Shown: positions 23,457-31,409 of the stretch, one piece after another
How the letters are laid out: each line of letters begins with the position of its first letter
Position numbering within the stretch: position 1 is the first letter of the stretch
Source: Pueribacillus theae
GTDB taxonomy: Bacteria > Bacillota > Bacilli > Bacillales > UBA6769
Reading direction: 5' to 3'
NCBI RefSeq assembly: GCF_003097615.1
Contig: NZ_QCZG01000003.1
Coordinates: 1-64,000, forward strand
DNA length: 64,000 nt
Translations under genes and position numbers: made by a program
Notes under the pieces: model-generated
Databases searched by the model: none
Told to the model about the DNA's origin: nothing
The model's input: the letters and a program-made list of their open reading frames with translations, nothing else

Positions 23457-24773
23457 TTAAATTCCCCCTACAAAACGCCCGCGGTTTAGGATTTTCTTCG
23501 GGTCATTCGCAAGCTTAATCCCTTCCAGCAATGCAAAATAACCTGGATCCTCTCCCCATGCGTCAATCGTTTCTCTTAATGCGAACGGCAAATGGGTGCA
23601 CACAACGTACCCACGCTTCTCCTCTACTTTTGCCCGCAATGCTTTCGTGTAAGAAACAATATCTTCAGGAAAGCCTTTCACATAGACTCTTGAAATACCG
23701 TGGCCAAGACCGCCATGCGCTTCAATAGAGACATGGTATTCATGAGCGAATCGTTCGGCCGTTTCCAGGTTGCTGATAACGTCTAAGTTATTGCTTCCGA
23801 TTTTCAATGCGGCTTGTGTGTTTGCTTCATTCTTTTCATCATTGTGTCCATTTGGCCCAATATGGCGGAAATTATGCCACCATTTCTTCGCTTCTTCTTG
23901 ATTTAAATTTGCAAGTTCAACTCCGGCTGGCAAATTTTGCGCCACCCAGTCTTCCTGAGCCAAGACGGCCTTTTCCCGATCTTCAAATGAAATCGCGAGC
24001 GTGTAGGATGCTTTTCCTGTGAAACGCTCAGCAAGCGAAGGCGTCAAAAGTTCAAGAGAGACCGGTTCCATCGTCGAATCAAGAAGTTTAACTGCAAATT
24101 GACGGATTTCCTGTTCTTTCCCTTGAGGAAAATGAAGCAATGAAAGCCCCTCATATTTTGATATTGGACGAAGCTTGACCGTAATTTCGCTAATGACTCC
24201 CAATGTTCCCATTGACCCGATGAATAGCTTGTTCATGTCATAGCCGGCAACGTTTTTTACAACTTTTCCGCCAGTGCGAATCACTCTTCCATCCGCATAA
24301 ACGATTCTTGTCCCAATCACGAGGTCTCTTGCTGAACCGTAAAGAAGCCTTTTCGGGCCGCTGTCATTTGCGGCGACAATCCCGCCAATCGTTGCAAGTT
24401 CTGGCCATGGAGTATCAAGTGCTACACGCTGGCCATGCTTCGCCAATTCATCAGAGATTTCTTTTAGCGTTGTTCCCGGTTTTACTGTTAGCGTCAAATC
24501 GCCAACCGAATGTTCAACGATTCCTTTATACTTCGCAAGCGACAATAAAATGTCTGCTTGTTTCTTTGTGCCACCGAAGCCGCGTTTCGTTCCGCCTGAA
24601 ATAATATTTACTGTCTTGTCATGCTGATGGGCATAAGCAAGCACTTTTGAAATATCTTCTTCGGAAAGCGCTTCAATGATTTGGATTCCTCCATTGCCAA
24701 GAGGGTGCTCTTGCCCGTCATTGTTTTTAATTTGTTCTTTTGGCAATACCCCTTCTAAATTTGAAGAAATCAT
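23457..24773 (-). CDS. glcE: glycolate oxidase FAD-binding subunit GlcE
   Basis: Predicted 438-residue FAD-binding PCMH-type protein with ISGGTKRGFGG and the IGGIVAANDSGPKR motif, ending in the family C-terminus KILNRGRFVGG. GlcE is the accessory flavoprotein of GlcDEF. It is longer than E. coli GlcE by roughly 80 residues, mostly N-terminal. ATG at 24773 has GGGGG 9-10 bases upstream. A further in-frame start at 24809 has none. First gene of the glc set after the regulator, with a 200-base spacer containing several short palindromes. Confidence 0.88.
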   Translation of the reverse strand: MISSNLEGVLPKEQIKNNDGQEHPLGNGGIQIIEALSEEDISKVLAYAHQHDKTVNIISGGTKRGFGGTKKQADILLSLAKYKGIVEHSVGDLTLTVKPGTTLKEISDELAKHGQRVALDTPWPELATIGGIVAANDSGPKRLLYGSARDLVIGTRIVYADGRVIRTGGKVVKNVAGYDMNKLFIGSMGTLGVISEITVKLRPISKYEGLSLLHFPQGKEQEIRQFAVKLLDSTMEPVSLELLTPSLAERFTGKASYTLAISFEDREKAVLAQEDWVAQNLPAGVELANLNQEEAKKWWHNFRHIGPNGHNDEKNEANTQAALKIGSNNLDVISNLETAERFAHEYHVSIEAHGGLGHGISRVYVKGFPEDIVSYTKALRAKVEEKRGYVVCTHLPFALRETIDAWGEDPGYFALLEGIKLANDPKKILNRGRFVGGI

Positions 24774-24973
24774 GTTGCCTTTCCCCCTTTTTGAAGTATA
24801 AATTTGCATCTGCGTCTTACTTGCTTACGCTTCGAAGTAGGCTTCCTCGGTGCAGGGCACTAACGGTGCATTTCAATGCAGCAGCCGTGCTCTTTCGCAA
24901 ATTTAGACCGATCCGGCTTCTGTCCTCTGACTTCTAAAGAAAGGACGCGTCAGCGTTTTTCTTATTAATCCCA
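24774..24973. other. structured spacer between glcE and its regulator
   Basis: It contains self-complementary segments, including TGCATTTCAATGCA (about 24868-24881), GCACTAACGGTGC (about 24857-24869) and CTTCGAAG (24830-24837). The minus-strand stretch at 24910-24935 belongs to repeat family 2. I see no gene and no obvious T-run terminator on the minus strand. Confidence 0.4.
24910..24935 (-). repeat. short dispersed repeat family 2, copy 1
   Basis: On the minus strand AGAAGTCAGAGGACAGAAGC then CGGAT. It resembles 32081-32100, 58924-58955 and 62957-62990. All four lie in intergenic DNA close to gene starts. Confidence 0.4.
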
Positions 24974-25681
24974 TCAGTCGCCTGATTCGTTCAGATGATT
25001 GTCTAGAAGTTCCTCTACGTAAGTCAGGTGGTTATACATTGCTTTACGTGCTTTAATCGGATCTTTCGCTTTCATTGATTCATAGATGGCGATATGTTGT
25101 TCCGCAACATCTCTGGACAATTTCTCATCAGATAAAATAATCCGATGGCAAGCCATAATCCCTTTTTTCGTTGTTGTTGATACTGTATCCATTAAATCGA
25201 CTAAAATTTCATTTCCGCTCGCTTCCGCAATGGCCAGATGAAAACGGTAATCCGCTTCCCAACCTTTCAACGTTTTTGCATTAACCAATTCATCGAGTTC
25301 TTTTTCCATGATGTTAAGCTGTTTTTCAGTCGCGTTTAACGCTGCCATTTCAGCAATGCCTGCTTCTAAAATTTTTCGAACTTGATACAGTTTGCTTATA
25401 TCGCTCTTTTGGACGAGTAAGATATCTGGAAGCAACTGCGCTGTATCAAAATGACAGACAAAAGTCCCTTCCCCATGTTTCACGTTGACAAGCCCTCTTC
25501 CTTTGAGAGTTGTCAACGCGTCACGGACTGCTGATCGTCCAACGTCGAACAATTCACACATTTCTCTGACAGAGGGCAATTTTTCCCCCGGCTGAACGCT
25601 GCCTGAACGAATCCATTCTTCAATTTGTTCAACGACAATATCGGATACTTTTTTGCCTGAAATCTTCTCAACTTGGAGCAT
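24974..25681 (-). CDS. GntR/FadR-family (FCD) regulator of the glycolate operon
   Basis: Predicted 235-residue regulator. A winged helix-turn-helix (SGSVQPGEKLPSVREMCELFDVGRS, split by me at residues 31-55) is followed by an FCD effector domain with the metal-binding acid/His residues in GWEADYRFHLAIAEASGNEI. In this family the effector is typically a small organic acid. Its location directly upstream of glcE points to glycolate or lactate sensing (role like LutR/GlcC). ATG at 25681 follows GGAGGGG. A perfect 18-base palindrome lies between its promoter and ribosome binding site, suggesting autoregulation of the entire locus. Confidence 0.85.
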   Translation of the reverse strand: MLQVEKISGKKVSDIVVEQIEEWIRSGSVQPGEKLPSVREMCELFDVGRSAVRDALTTLKGRGLVNVKHGEGTFVCHFDTAQLLPDILLVQKSDISKLYQVRKILEAGIAEMAALNATEKQLNIMEKELDELVNAKTLKGWEADYRFHLAIAEASGNEILVDLMDTVSTTTKKGIMACHRIILSDEKLSRDVAEQHIAIYESMKAKDPIKARKAMYNHLTYVEELLDNHLNESGD

Positions 25682-25716
25682 GACATACCCCTCCTGCTCT
25701 TTGGGAAGGTGATCGG

Positions 25717-25734
25717 TTATCAGATATCTGATAA
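25717..25734. promoter_or_regulatory. perfect palindromic operator for the GntR-type regulator
   Basis: TTATCAGATATCTGATAA is a perfect 18-base palindrome. It lies just downstream of the predicted start point and upstream of the ribosome binding site of the regulator gene, the normal place for an autorepressor site. Confidence 0.7.
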
Positions 25735-25744
25735 GTTTAGTTCC

Positions 25745-25773
25745 ATTAAATCATTGTACTATAACAATGTCAA
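25745..25773 (-). promoter_or_regulatory. promoter of the glc regulator/operon
   Basis: On the minus strand TTGACA (25768-25773), a 17-base spacer and TTTAAT (25745-25750). Consensus -35, good spacing. Confidence 0.7.
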
Positions 25774-25800
25774 TTGGTTATTTTTCAAAAAAACAAAAAA

Positions 25801-25830
25801 AATAAAGTGCCCTGTTTCCAGGCACTTTCG
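25801..25830 (-). terminator. terminator after the 43-residue membrane protein
   Basis: AAAGTGCC and GGCACTTT arms enclose CTG/CAG. On the minus strand a long T-rich tract follows. It ends transcription arriving from the small genes at 25884-26478 before the glc regulator promoter. Confidence 0.75.
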
Positions 25831-25883
25831 ATAATTATCACGCCGCAACGGTCCGCAGGATCCCCACTTATGGAAGTTTCGCT

Positions 25884-26015
25884 TTATGAAATCAGCAGGG
25901 AAAACAAATAAGTAATGGCACTTATAATCATAACGCCAGTAGTCATTAACAAAAAATCACTTGAATCGATCGTACTCATTTCTTCTACATTTGTCATGTC
26001 AGGCTCGCTATACAT
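25884..26015 (-). CDS. 43-residue single-pass membrane protein
   Basis: Short gene with a strong GGGAGG site 7-8 bases before ATG. The first ~20 residues are acidic and polar (MYSEPDMTNVEEMSTIDSSD), followed by one hydrophobic segment of about 20 residues ending at the C-terminus. Not a family I recognise. It is transcribed in the direction of the secreted-type protein upstream (26119-26478) and is followed by a good terminator. The coding call rests on the ribosome binding site, the sensible topology and the terminator. Confidence 0.55.
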   Translation of the reverse strand: MYSEPDMTNVEEMSTIDSSDFLLMTTGVMIISAITYLFSLLIS

Positions 26016-26118
26016 ATTTTATTCCTCCCTCTGTAAATTTGATCCCTCCGTTTCGTTCTTAGTTTATTTATACCCATTACTTTCCAAGCTGAAACTAATT
26101 GCTGGAATTTTTTGCTTA

Positions 26119-26478
26119 TTACTTACCGTTCTCAAACAACTGGCTAATAAAAAAATCAAGTATTGCATTTTTTACTTCACTTTTTAGCGGGTTTCCATCA
26201 GAATCATAAAATTCTACTTCTATTGCTTCATCGTTCATAAATTCAATTTGGTCGATTTGGATATTACCGTTCTTTTCAGGCTTTGTCATTTCTTCTAGCA
26301 CGTTGGGATAATCGATGTCCTTGTCGTTTTCGGCTGTTCTATCTTTTGCAAATACTTGGGCATGTGCTGTTTCTTTTAGGTTGTCTCCTTTTCCAACAGA
26401 ATGCACGATTCCAAATCCTAGTGCAACGCCTAATGATAGGATACCTATCCCTTTCAAAAACCTATGAAATAAATTCAC
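26119..26478 (-). CDS. hypothetical exported or membrane-anchored protein
   Basis: Predicted 119-residue protein. The N-terminal hydrophobic stretch (about residues 7-25, FLKGIGILSLGVALGFGIVH) could be a signal peptide or anchor. The rest is acidic and soluble, with a compact C-terminal segment DEAIEVEFYDSDGNPL. No family recognised. The start is taken as GTG at 26478, 8 bases after AAGGAG. The longer GTG at 26487 directly abuts the site. Confidence 0.6.
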   Translation of the reverse strand: MNLFHRFLKGIGILSLGVALGFGIVHSVGKGDNLKETAHAQVFAKDRTAENDKDIDYPNVLEEMTKPEKNGNIQIDQIEFMNDEAIEVEFYDSDGNPLKSEVKNAILDFFISQLFENGK

Positions 26479-26764
26479 AGTTATCACTCCTTAGGGCCCG
26501 GTTAATTTTGACTAAATTTTCCGCAAGAACTGGCTGAAAGGAAAGTAAGGTTTGATCTGGTTGTTCATTACATAAATTGCCTAATTCTGACATATTTATT
26601 CTCTTTTAAAATAAAATATTCGACTTGGTTTTATTTTATCCTTTTTGTTTGTACAAAAAATTGAGCATTTTTGTCTTTTTTTAGTTGATTTGAATTTTCT
26701 GTAAAAAAAGAAAAAAGTGCCCAACGACTAGCTTTTGGACACTGTAATTCGTTTCAATAGAAAA
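26479..26764. other. intergenic region between two minus-strand units
   Basis: Contains the terminator of the metallophosphoesterase (26716-26743) and AT-rich DNA that should hold the promoter of the 26119 gene. No gene or repeat recognised. Confidence 0.5.
26716..26743 (-). terminator. terminator at the end of the BMC-side operon
   Basis: AGTGCCCAA (26716-26724) pairs, with one mismatch, with TTGGACACT (26735-26743). On the minus strand T-rich sequence follows. It lies 22 bases after the metallophosphoesterase stop. Confidence 0.65.
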
Positions 26765-27697
26765 TTACCCAGCGGTTAATGTGTAGGACAGTTTTCCATC
26801 CGAACTTATATCAATCAATGCTCCTCTCAACATCCCTTGGTCATAGTCGGTTCCCGCATTCATACATATTGTCCTTCCGAGGATGGTTACGCCCCTGCTT
26901 TCATGGACATGCCCATGCAGGGAAAGCAGCGGTTGGTATTTCTCTATCGCTTCGCGGACAGCCTTGCTTCCAGAAGGAGCGGTTGCTAATGCATCTCCGT
27001 CAAGAACAGGCTTTAATTCTTCATCATATACTGTGCCTTGATCAAGATCAGTGTCATAAGGCGGGATATGAATATTAAAAATGCATTTATCCATATTCTT
27101 TACTTCAACCGCAAGGTCATGAATTTTCTGAGCTAGGTCTTCCTCGCTAAATTCGCGTGGATAGTGAAAGACACTCGGTATGCCTCCGCCGATTGAGAGA
27201 ATTTCATACCCATTATATTCGATGATTTTCCCGTCCCCATTTTGCACATAAGATGCCGAGTTAAGTAAATCATCAAGGTAAAAATCATCCATGCTGCCAG
27301 GGATTAGAATACAAGGAATCCCCGCAGCTTTAAATCTCTCATCAGCCAATTCCAGCCATTGCTTTAGCACTTCAATTTGTTTTTCTTTAATGATCTGTTC
27401 AGCATCGTCTTCCGTTAATTTATTTAGTTTGTCCTCCGATATGATGAAAGGATAAAATCCGGCATCGCGTAGGTTTCTTTCCAAATCGGGAATTTCGTTT
27501 GCTTTTTTAATTTTTACGGTTGACCCATAGTATCGGCACGTATATACGTCGCCATTTTTTACAATGGGCACCACTTGCTTGCCAGTAAAATCTCCCCCGT
27601 TAATAACTAAATCAGCTTTATAAAATGTTCCGGCGTTTGTAAATTTCCGAAATGCGGTTTCGCCAGCGTGCAAATCACCTGCATAAAATATTTTCAT
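26765..27697 (-). CDS. calcineurin-like metallophosphoesterase
   Basis: Predicted 310-residue phosphoesterase. The dimetal motifs are present in order: GDLHAG (residues 7-12), GGDFTG, the central motif as GSMDD instead of the common GNHD/GNCD, NIHIPPYD, and LHGHVHES. Cytosolic. It could hydrolyse a phosphomonoester or diester. As the last gene of the run containing the microcompartment locus (114 bases after the permease) it may recycle a phosphorylated amino-alcohol or a signalling nucleotide, which is inference only. The Asn/His to Ser/Met change in the third motif is unusual and may shift metal use or substrate. Confidence 0.75.
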   Translation of the reverse strand: MKIFYAGDLHAGETAFRKFTNAGTFYKADLVINGGDFTGKQVVPIVKNGDVYTCRYYGSTVKIKKANEIPDLERNLRDAGFYPFIISEDKLNKLTEDDAEQIIKEKQIEVLKQWLELADERFKAAGIPCILIPGSMDDFYLDDLLNSASYVQNGDGKIIEYNGYEILSIGGGIPSVFHYPREFSEEDLAQKIHDLAVEVKNMDKCIFNIHIPPYDTDLDQGTVYDEELKPVLDGDALATAPSGSKAVREAIEKYQPLLSLHGHVHESRGVTILGRTICMNAGTDYDQGMLRGALIDISSDGKLSYTLTAG

Positions 27698-27811
27698 CCC
27701 TTCTCACCCCATATTTTTAATAATCACACCTGCTAAGAAGCAGGGCAACGAGAGACATAAAGCCGCCGATGGATTCATTCCTATCAACCTATCATTTTTG
27801 AAACATTCTTT

Positions 27812-29413
27812 TTAATCTGAAGGAATTTCTTGAAACTGGATATCGATGTCGATTCCTTTTTTGGCATGGACACGTTTCATAATGAAATAAATGATTAAAG
27901 GAGTAATCATTAGCACGAAAGAAACAATAATCATCGTGAAAGAGATGTCTCCCCTAAAGAGCGGGATGAGAAGGTAATAACAAATCGATACACTAATCAA
28001 AAACGTCAGCCAGCCTAAAATCGTAATGACGTGGACCCCTAGAAACTTCGTTTTCACAATTGGCGGCGAGGACTGGAACAATATTTTCTTCCTCGTTGAA
28101 AAAAGAATCCCGGATAGTCCTAAAAAGATCCACGCTAAAAACCAAGTGAAGATCGTAAATCCAATATTTTCTGTCCAGGTAGGAAGAAAAATATCGAGCA
28201 TTAAAAAGACCCACGCGCCAGCAATCACGGTCCTTAATGCATACGTTGGAGAATTCGTTTTTTCATTGAGCTTCATATACTTACTTGGAAACAGCCGGTC
28301 AAACGACCAGGCGACAAAATTTCGTGACGGTCCAAATCCTAGTCCGGCAGCTGAGCCAAAGGTTGCAAACGCGAAACAGATAGCGATTAAAAAGACAAAA
28401 ATGGGACTCTTCGTCATAATGCCAATCATGATCGTAATAAATGGATCATAGCTGCCGAAAGGATATGCCGTATGGCCAGCATTGTACAAATAATACAAGC
28501 TGTTAGACCACATCCCACCGAAGTTCACATAAGACATCCCATAGAAAATAAACCAGACAAACATTAAAATCGCTAAAGAGCCGAACAATGCAAGCAACTG
28601 GGATTTCTGTACGTTCCGTACTTCACCGGCTAAATTGGCGCCAAAGGTAGAACCCAACGTATTTAAGATGATGTATGTGGATCCTGCCATGATCGTAGCG
28701 CCGAACAAGAATTTCGTCGGATATCCGTCAGCCTGGGCGAGATTAATCACATCAGCATAGGCTAAACTAGTAAGCTGGGTAAAATTGTTTGCAAAGGTTT
28801 CTGGTCCTGTTACGAGATTCGCGACAATAAATGTAATGGCACCAAGCAGTGTAGCACCCAATGTAATGTAAGCGAGCTTTACCATCCATTTGGTTCCTTT
28901 ATAGTAAATAAAGTAGATAAATAAAAGCAGAGCAGTTCCTATGATGGCACGTATATAGGTTTGATTTAAAAAGTCCGCCACACCTAGCCATGTCGAATCG
29001 TTCCCCTTAATAAGGGCGATGGAATAGAAAAATTCGACGATTGACCACTTCATAAGCCAATTCAGTAAAATTCCCGTCCAGGAAATCGCTGTAAACGTAA
29101 TCATAAAACTCGCCATTAAGCCAAGTGATGGATGCAAGATACGGCTAATATAGATGTATTCACCTCCTGAACGCGGCATAGCGACCGACAGCAGCCAATA
29201 AAGGCCGGCAATGATAAACATCTGAGCTACCGTTAAAATCGCCCATACCATATGTGCACCGGGGTACAAAAAAGGGGCCCACATAATATAGACGAGCGCA
29301 AACATCAAGCCGGGGTTTGCGGATGAATAAATCATCGTATCAATCGGGCTGATTTGCCGTGCAACACCGCCGGTTGAGCGTTGTTCAAATAACGCAAGAC
29401 CAGTTCTCGCCAT
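27812..29413 (-). CDS. APC-family amino acid/amine permease
   Basis: Predicted 533-residue polytopic transporter with about 12-14 membrane segments. The unwound-helix region of TM1 (SSANPGLMFALVY) and the MPRSGGEYIYISR segment after TM2 mark the amino acid-polyamine-organocation superfamily. Its place at the end of a microcompartment locus with an amino-alcohol kinase suggests import of an amine such as an amino-alcohol or aminoketone. RMM-type loci are also often accompanied by such permeases. ATG at 29413 follows AAGGGTGAGAAACA. It is separated from mdh by 121 bases. Confidence 0.82.
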   Translation of the reverse strand: MARTGLALFEQRSTGGVARQISPIDTMIYSSANPGLMFALVYIMWAPFLYPGAHMVWAILTVAQMFIIAGLYWLLSVAMPRSGGEYIYISRILHPSLGLMASFMITFTAISWTGILLNWLMKWSIVEFFYSIALIKGNDSTWLGVADFLNQTYIRAIIGTALLLFIYFIYYKGTKWMVKLAYITLGATLLGAITFIVANLVTGPETFANNFTQLTSLAYADVINLAQADGYPTKFLFGATIMAGSTYIILNTLGSTFGANLAGEVRNVQKSQLLALFGSLAILMFVWFIFYGMSYVNFGGMWSNSLYYLYNAGHTAYPFGSYDPFITIMIGIMTKSPIFVFLIAICFAFATFGSAAGLGFGPSRNFVAWSFDRLFPSKYMKLNEKTNSPTYALRTVIAGAWVFLMLDIFLPTWTENIGFTIFTWFLAWIFLGLSGILFSTRKKILFQSSPPIVKTKFLGVHVITILGWLTFLISVSICYYLLIPLFRGDISFTMIIVSFVLMITPLIIYFIMKRVHAKKGIDIDIQFQEIPSD

Positions 29414-29534
29414 TGTTTCTCACCCTTCTTCCTTTTGAATTTTTCCAATAATCAAACTTAACAGAAGCTGCCGGTCGAGTTCATGAAGGTTAAATTTGTG
29501 TGAATCATTTGCAATTTATTGGCGCGATTGACCG

Positions 29535-30485
29535 TTACCACCCCCCTTTCCGAAGGCTCCCCAACACATTTTGTACGGACTGGGCAGATTTGTTAAGTGC
29601 TTCTTTTTCTTCAGTTGTGAGCGGCAGTTCGATAATGCTTTCAATTCCGTCTCCACCAAGGATTGTCGGAACACCTAGATAGATATTTTGGTAGCCATAT
29701 TCTCCCTCTAGATAAGCAATGGATGGCAAGATTCGTTTTTTGTCTTTTAAGATAGCTTCTGCCATTTCAACAACCGAGGCAGCGGGAGCGTAGTATGCAC
29801 TTCCGTTGCCAAGTAAATTGACAATTTCACCGCCCCCTTTGCGCGTCCGTTCAACGATTGCTTCCAAACGCTCTGCCGGAAGAATTTTTTCTAGTGGAAT
29901 CCCACCTGCATAAGAGTAGCGAACTAATGGAACCATATCATCGCCGTGGCCGCCGAGCACAAAGCTTGAAATGTCCTCAACTGATACGTTCAATTCTTGT
30001 GCGACAAATGTATTAAAACGCGCCGTGTCCAAAACGCCAGATTGGCCGATCACACGATTTTTGGAAAATCCGGTTGTTTTGAAGGAAACATAAGTCATTG
30101 CATCAACTGGATTGCTCAGCACGATAATATAGCTGTCCGGAGCGAAGCGAACGGTTTGTTCGGAAACGTTTTTCATTATTTCCGCATTTGTTGTGACTAA
30201 GTCATCCCGGGTCATTCCCGGCTGACGGGGAAGGCCAGCCGTGATAATTACTAAATCAGCATCCTTTATCTCTTCATAATGTGAAGTGCCCACAATATCC
30301 ACATTAAAACGTTGCACAGGGCTCACTTGCAACAGATCGAGCGCCTTGCCCTTCGTAGGGCCTGACATCGACGGTACATCAACGAGTATGATATCGCCAA
30401 GTTCCTTTTCAGCTAACATAAGGGCAGCGGTTGCTCCTGTACTCCCAGCGCCGATGACCGCAATTTTTCGTCGTTTAAAAGCCAT
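29535..30485 (-). CDS. mdh: malate dehydrogenase, LDH-like, encoded within the BMC locus
   Basis: Predicted 316-residue NAD-dependent dehydrogenase, very similar in layout to B. subtilis Mdh. The NAD motif is GAGSTGAT (12-19). R87 and R93 in [11 protein letters not shown] are the dicarboxylate-binding arginines that distinguish malate from lactate dehydrogenases (lactate enzymes have Gln at the first position). SGVLDTARF and the catalytic His in GGHGDDMVP are intact. It follows the BMC-P gene by 15 bases with a strong AGGAGGG site, so it is part of the operon. A plausible job is NADH reoxidation for the lumen aldehyde dehydrogenase with oxaloacetate as acceptor. I see no targeting helix at either end. 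Confidence 0.88.
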   Translation of the reverse strand: MAFKRRKIAVIGAGSTGATAALMLAEKELGDIILVDVPSMSGPTKGKALDLLQVSPVQRFNVDIVGTSHYEEIKDADLVIITAGLPRQPGMTRDDLVTTNAEIMKNVSEQTVRFAPDSYIIVLSNPVDAMTYVSFKTTGFSKNRVIGQSGVLDTARFNTFVAQELNVSVEDISSFVLGGHGDDMVPLVRYSYAGGIPLEKILPAERLEAIVERTRKGGGEIVNLLGNGSAYYAPAASVVEMAEAILKDKKRILPSIAYLEGEYGYQNIYLGVPTILGGDGIESIIELPLTTEEKEALNKSAQSVQNVLGSLRKGGW

Positions 30486-30500
30486 TGGTTTCCCTCCTGC

Positions 30501-30779
30501 CTATCGTTGTTCCACTGCGATGTCAATGGAATCGATAATTCCAATAATTAGCGCATCAATGGGCAATGAATGCTCTTTTGCAAAATTGGCAGATGAGCTT
30601 CCTCTCGTTACCATGACCTTATCTCCCACTCCGGCGCCAATTCGATCCACTGCCACGTAAGCCGAGTCAATAGCCGATCCATTTGGAAGTTCCGGCTGAA
30701 CGATTAAAAATTTTAAACCTTGCAAATCATCTTCTTTTTTTGTTGCCCAAACATTTCCTATTACTGTGCCTATTTGCAT
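30501..30779 (-). CDS. BMC-P vertex protein (EutN/CcmL family)
   Basis: Predicted 92-residue EutN/CcmL-type pentamer subunit that caps the vertices of the polyhedral shell. MQIGTVIGNVWATKK, LNG-like turns, VAVDRIGAGVGDKVMVTRG and the Ile-rich end DALIIGIIDSI are the family features. Spacing: 6 bases after the PduM-like gene and 15 before mdh. ATG follows AAAAAGGAATGAG. It is the only BMC-P gene in the window. Confidence 0.93.
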   Translation of the reverse strand: MQIGTVIGNVWATKKEDDLQGLKFLIVQPELPNGSAIDSAYVAVDRIGAGVGDKVMVTRGSSSANFAKEHSLPIDALIIGIIDSIDIAVEQR

Positions 30780-30785
30780 AAACGC

Positions 30786-31409
30786 TCATTCCTTTTTATC
30801 TATGACAATAATTTTTTTTGCAAGTTCACGGGCGGAATCCCGGGCTAGAGGAGTGACGATTGTTTTTTTGCCAATAAATATCTCGTTGCTTTTACTCTCT
30901 ATCACATCCTTTTCCGTAAGCAGCTTTTTTTCATAACGCCGAGTAACGCTTCGGGAAGTAGAAGCAAATTCTGATAATGAAAGAAACTGGACACCAAATT
31001 TTTCAAGCATCTGTTTATAGTTTACTAGGTGAGCGGCGTAGTTTTGGTTCATCTCTTTTTGCACCCCGGAGTCCAAAAGCCATACTAATTCTTCCGATGG
31101 GATGAAAGTGATGCTTATCCCCCGATTCATAAAAAGGGAAAACAATTGACTCTCATCTGTATCTGTCATCCCAAGTGCTGCTTTTACAAGCAAATCTTGG
31201 GATACATGCAGGAAAACAGCTTCTTTCGTCTTTTCCGGGATGGTTACAGGCGCAGACATTTGAATAATGTTCCATTGTTTTTCCAATATTTCTATCGACT
31301 TCTGTTCCCGGGCATTAACAACGAATAGATTTTTCTTTTTATCATTTTCATCCAGCTTCTCTAGAACTGCCGTAACAATCTGTTCAATGAGTTTCCGCTC
31401 GATCATCAT
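30786..31409 (-). CDS. PduM-like microcompartment protein
   Basis: Predicted 207-residue protein. The N-terminal helix (IERKLIEQIVTAVLEKL, 3-19) has the amphipathic pattern of encapsulation peptides. The C-terminal IVTPLARDSARELAKKI segment matches the conserved end of PduM (VTAMARDAAN-type). PduM is needed for correct structure of the propanediol microcompartment but its biochemical role is unclear. It is longer than Salmonella PduM by about 40 residues, mostly in the middle. Its first four bases overlap the pduL stop (ATGA arrangement), so translation is coupled. An alternative reading is another poorly characterised BMC core protein with the same tail motif. Confidence 0.65.
   Translation of the reverse strand: MMIERKLIEQIVTAVLEKLDENDKKKNLFVVNAREQKSIEILEKQWNIIQMSAPVTIPEKTKEAVFLHVSQDLLVKAALGMTDTDESQLFSLFMNRGISITFIPSEELVWLLDSGVQKEMNQNYAAHLVNYKQMLEKFGVQFLSLSEFASTSRSVTRRYEKKLLTEKDVIESKSNEIFIGKKTIVTPLARDSARELAKKIIVIDKKE

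Noticed and set aside
29535-30485. Lactate dehydrogenase for NADH recycling in the microcompartment
   Set aside because: R87 at the specificity position and MTRDDL are malate dehydrogenase features; lactate enzymes have Gln there.
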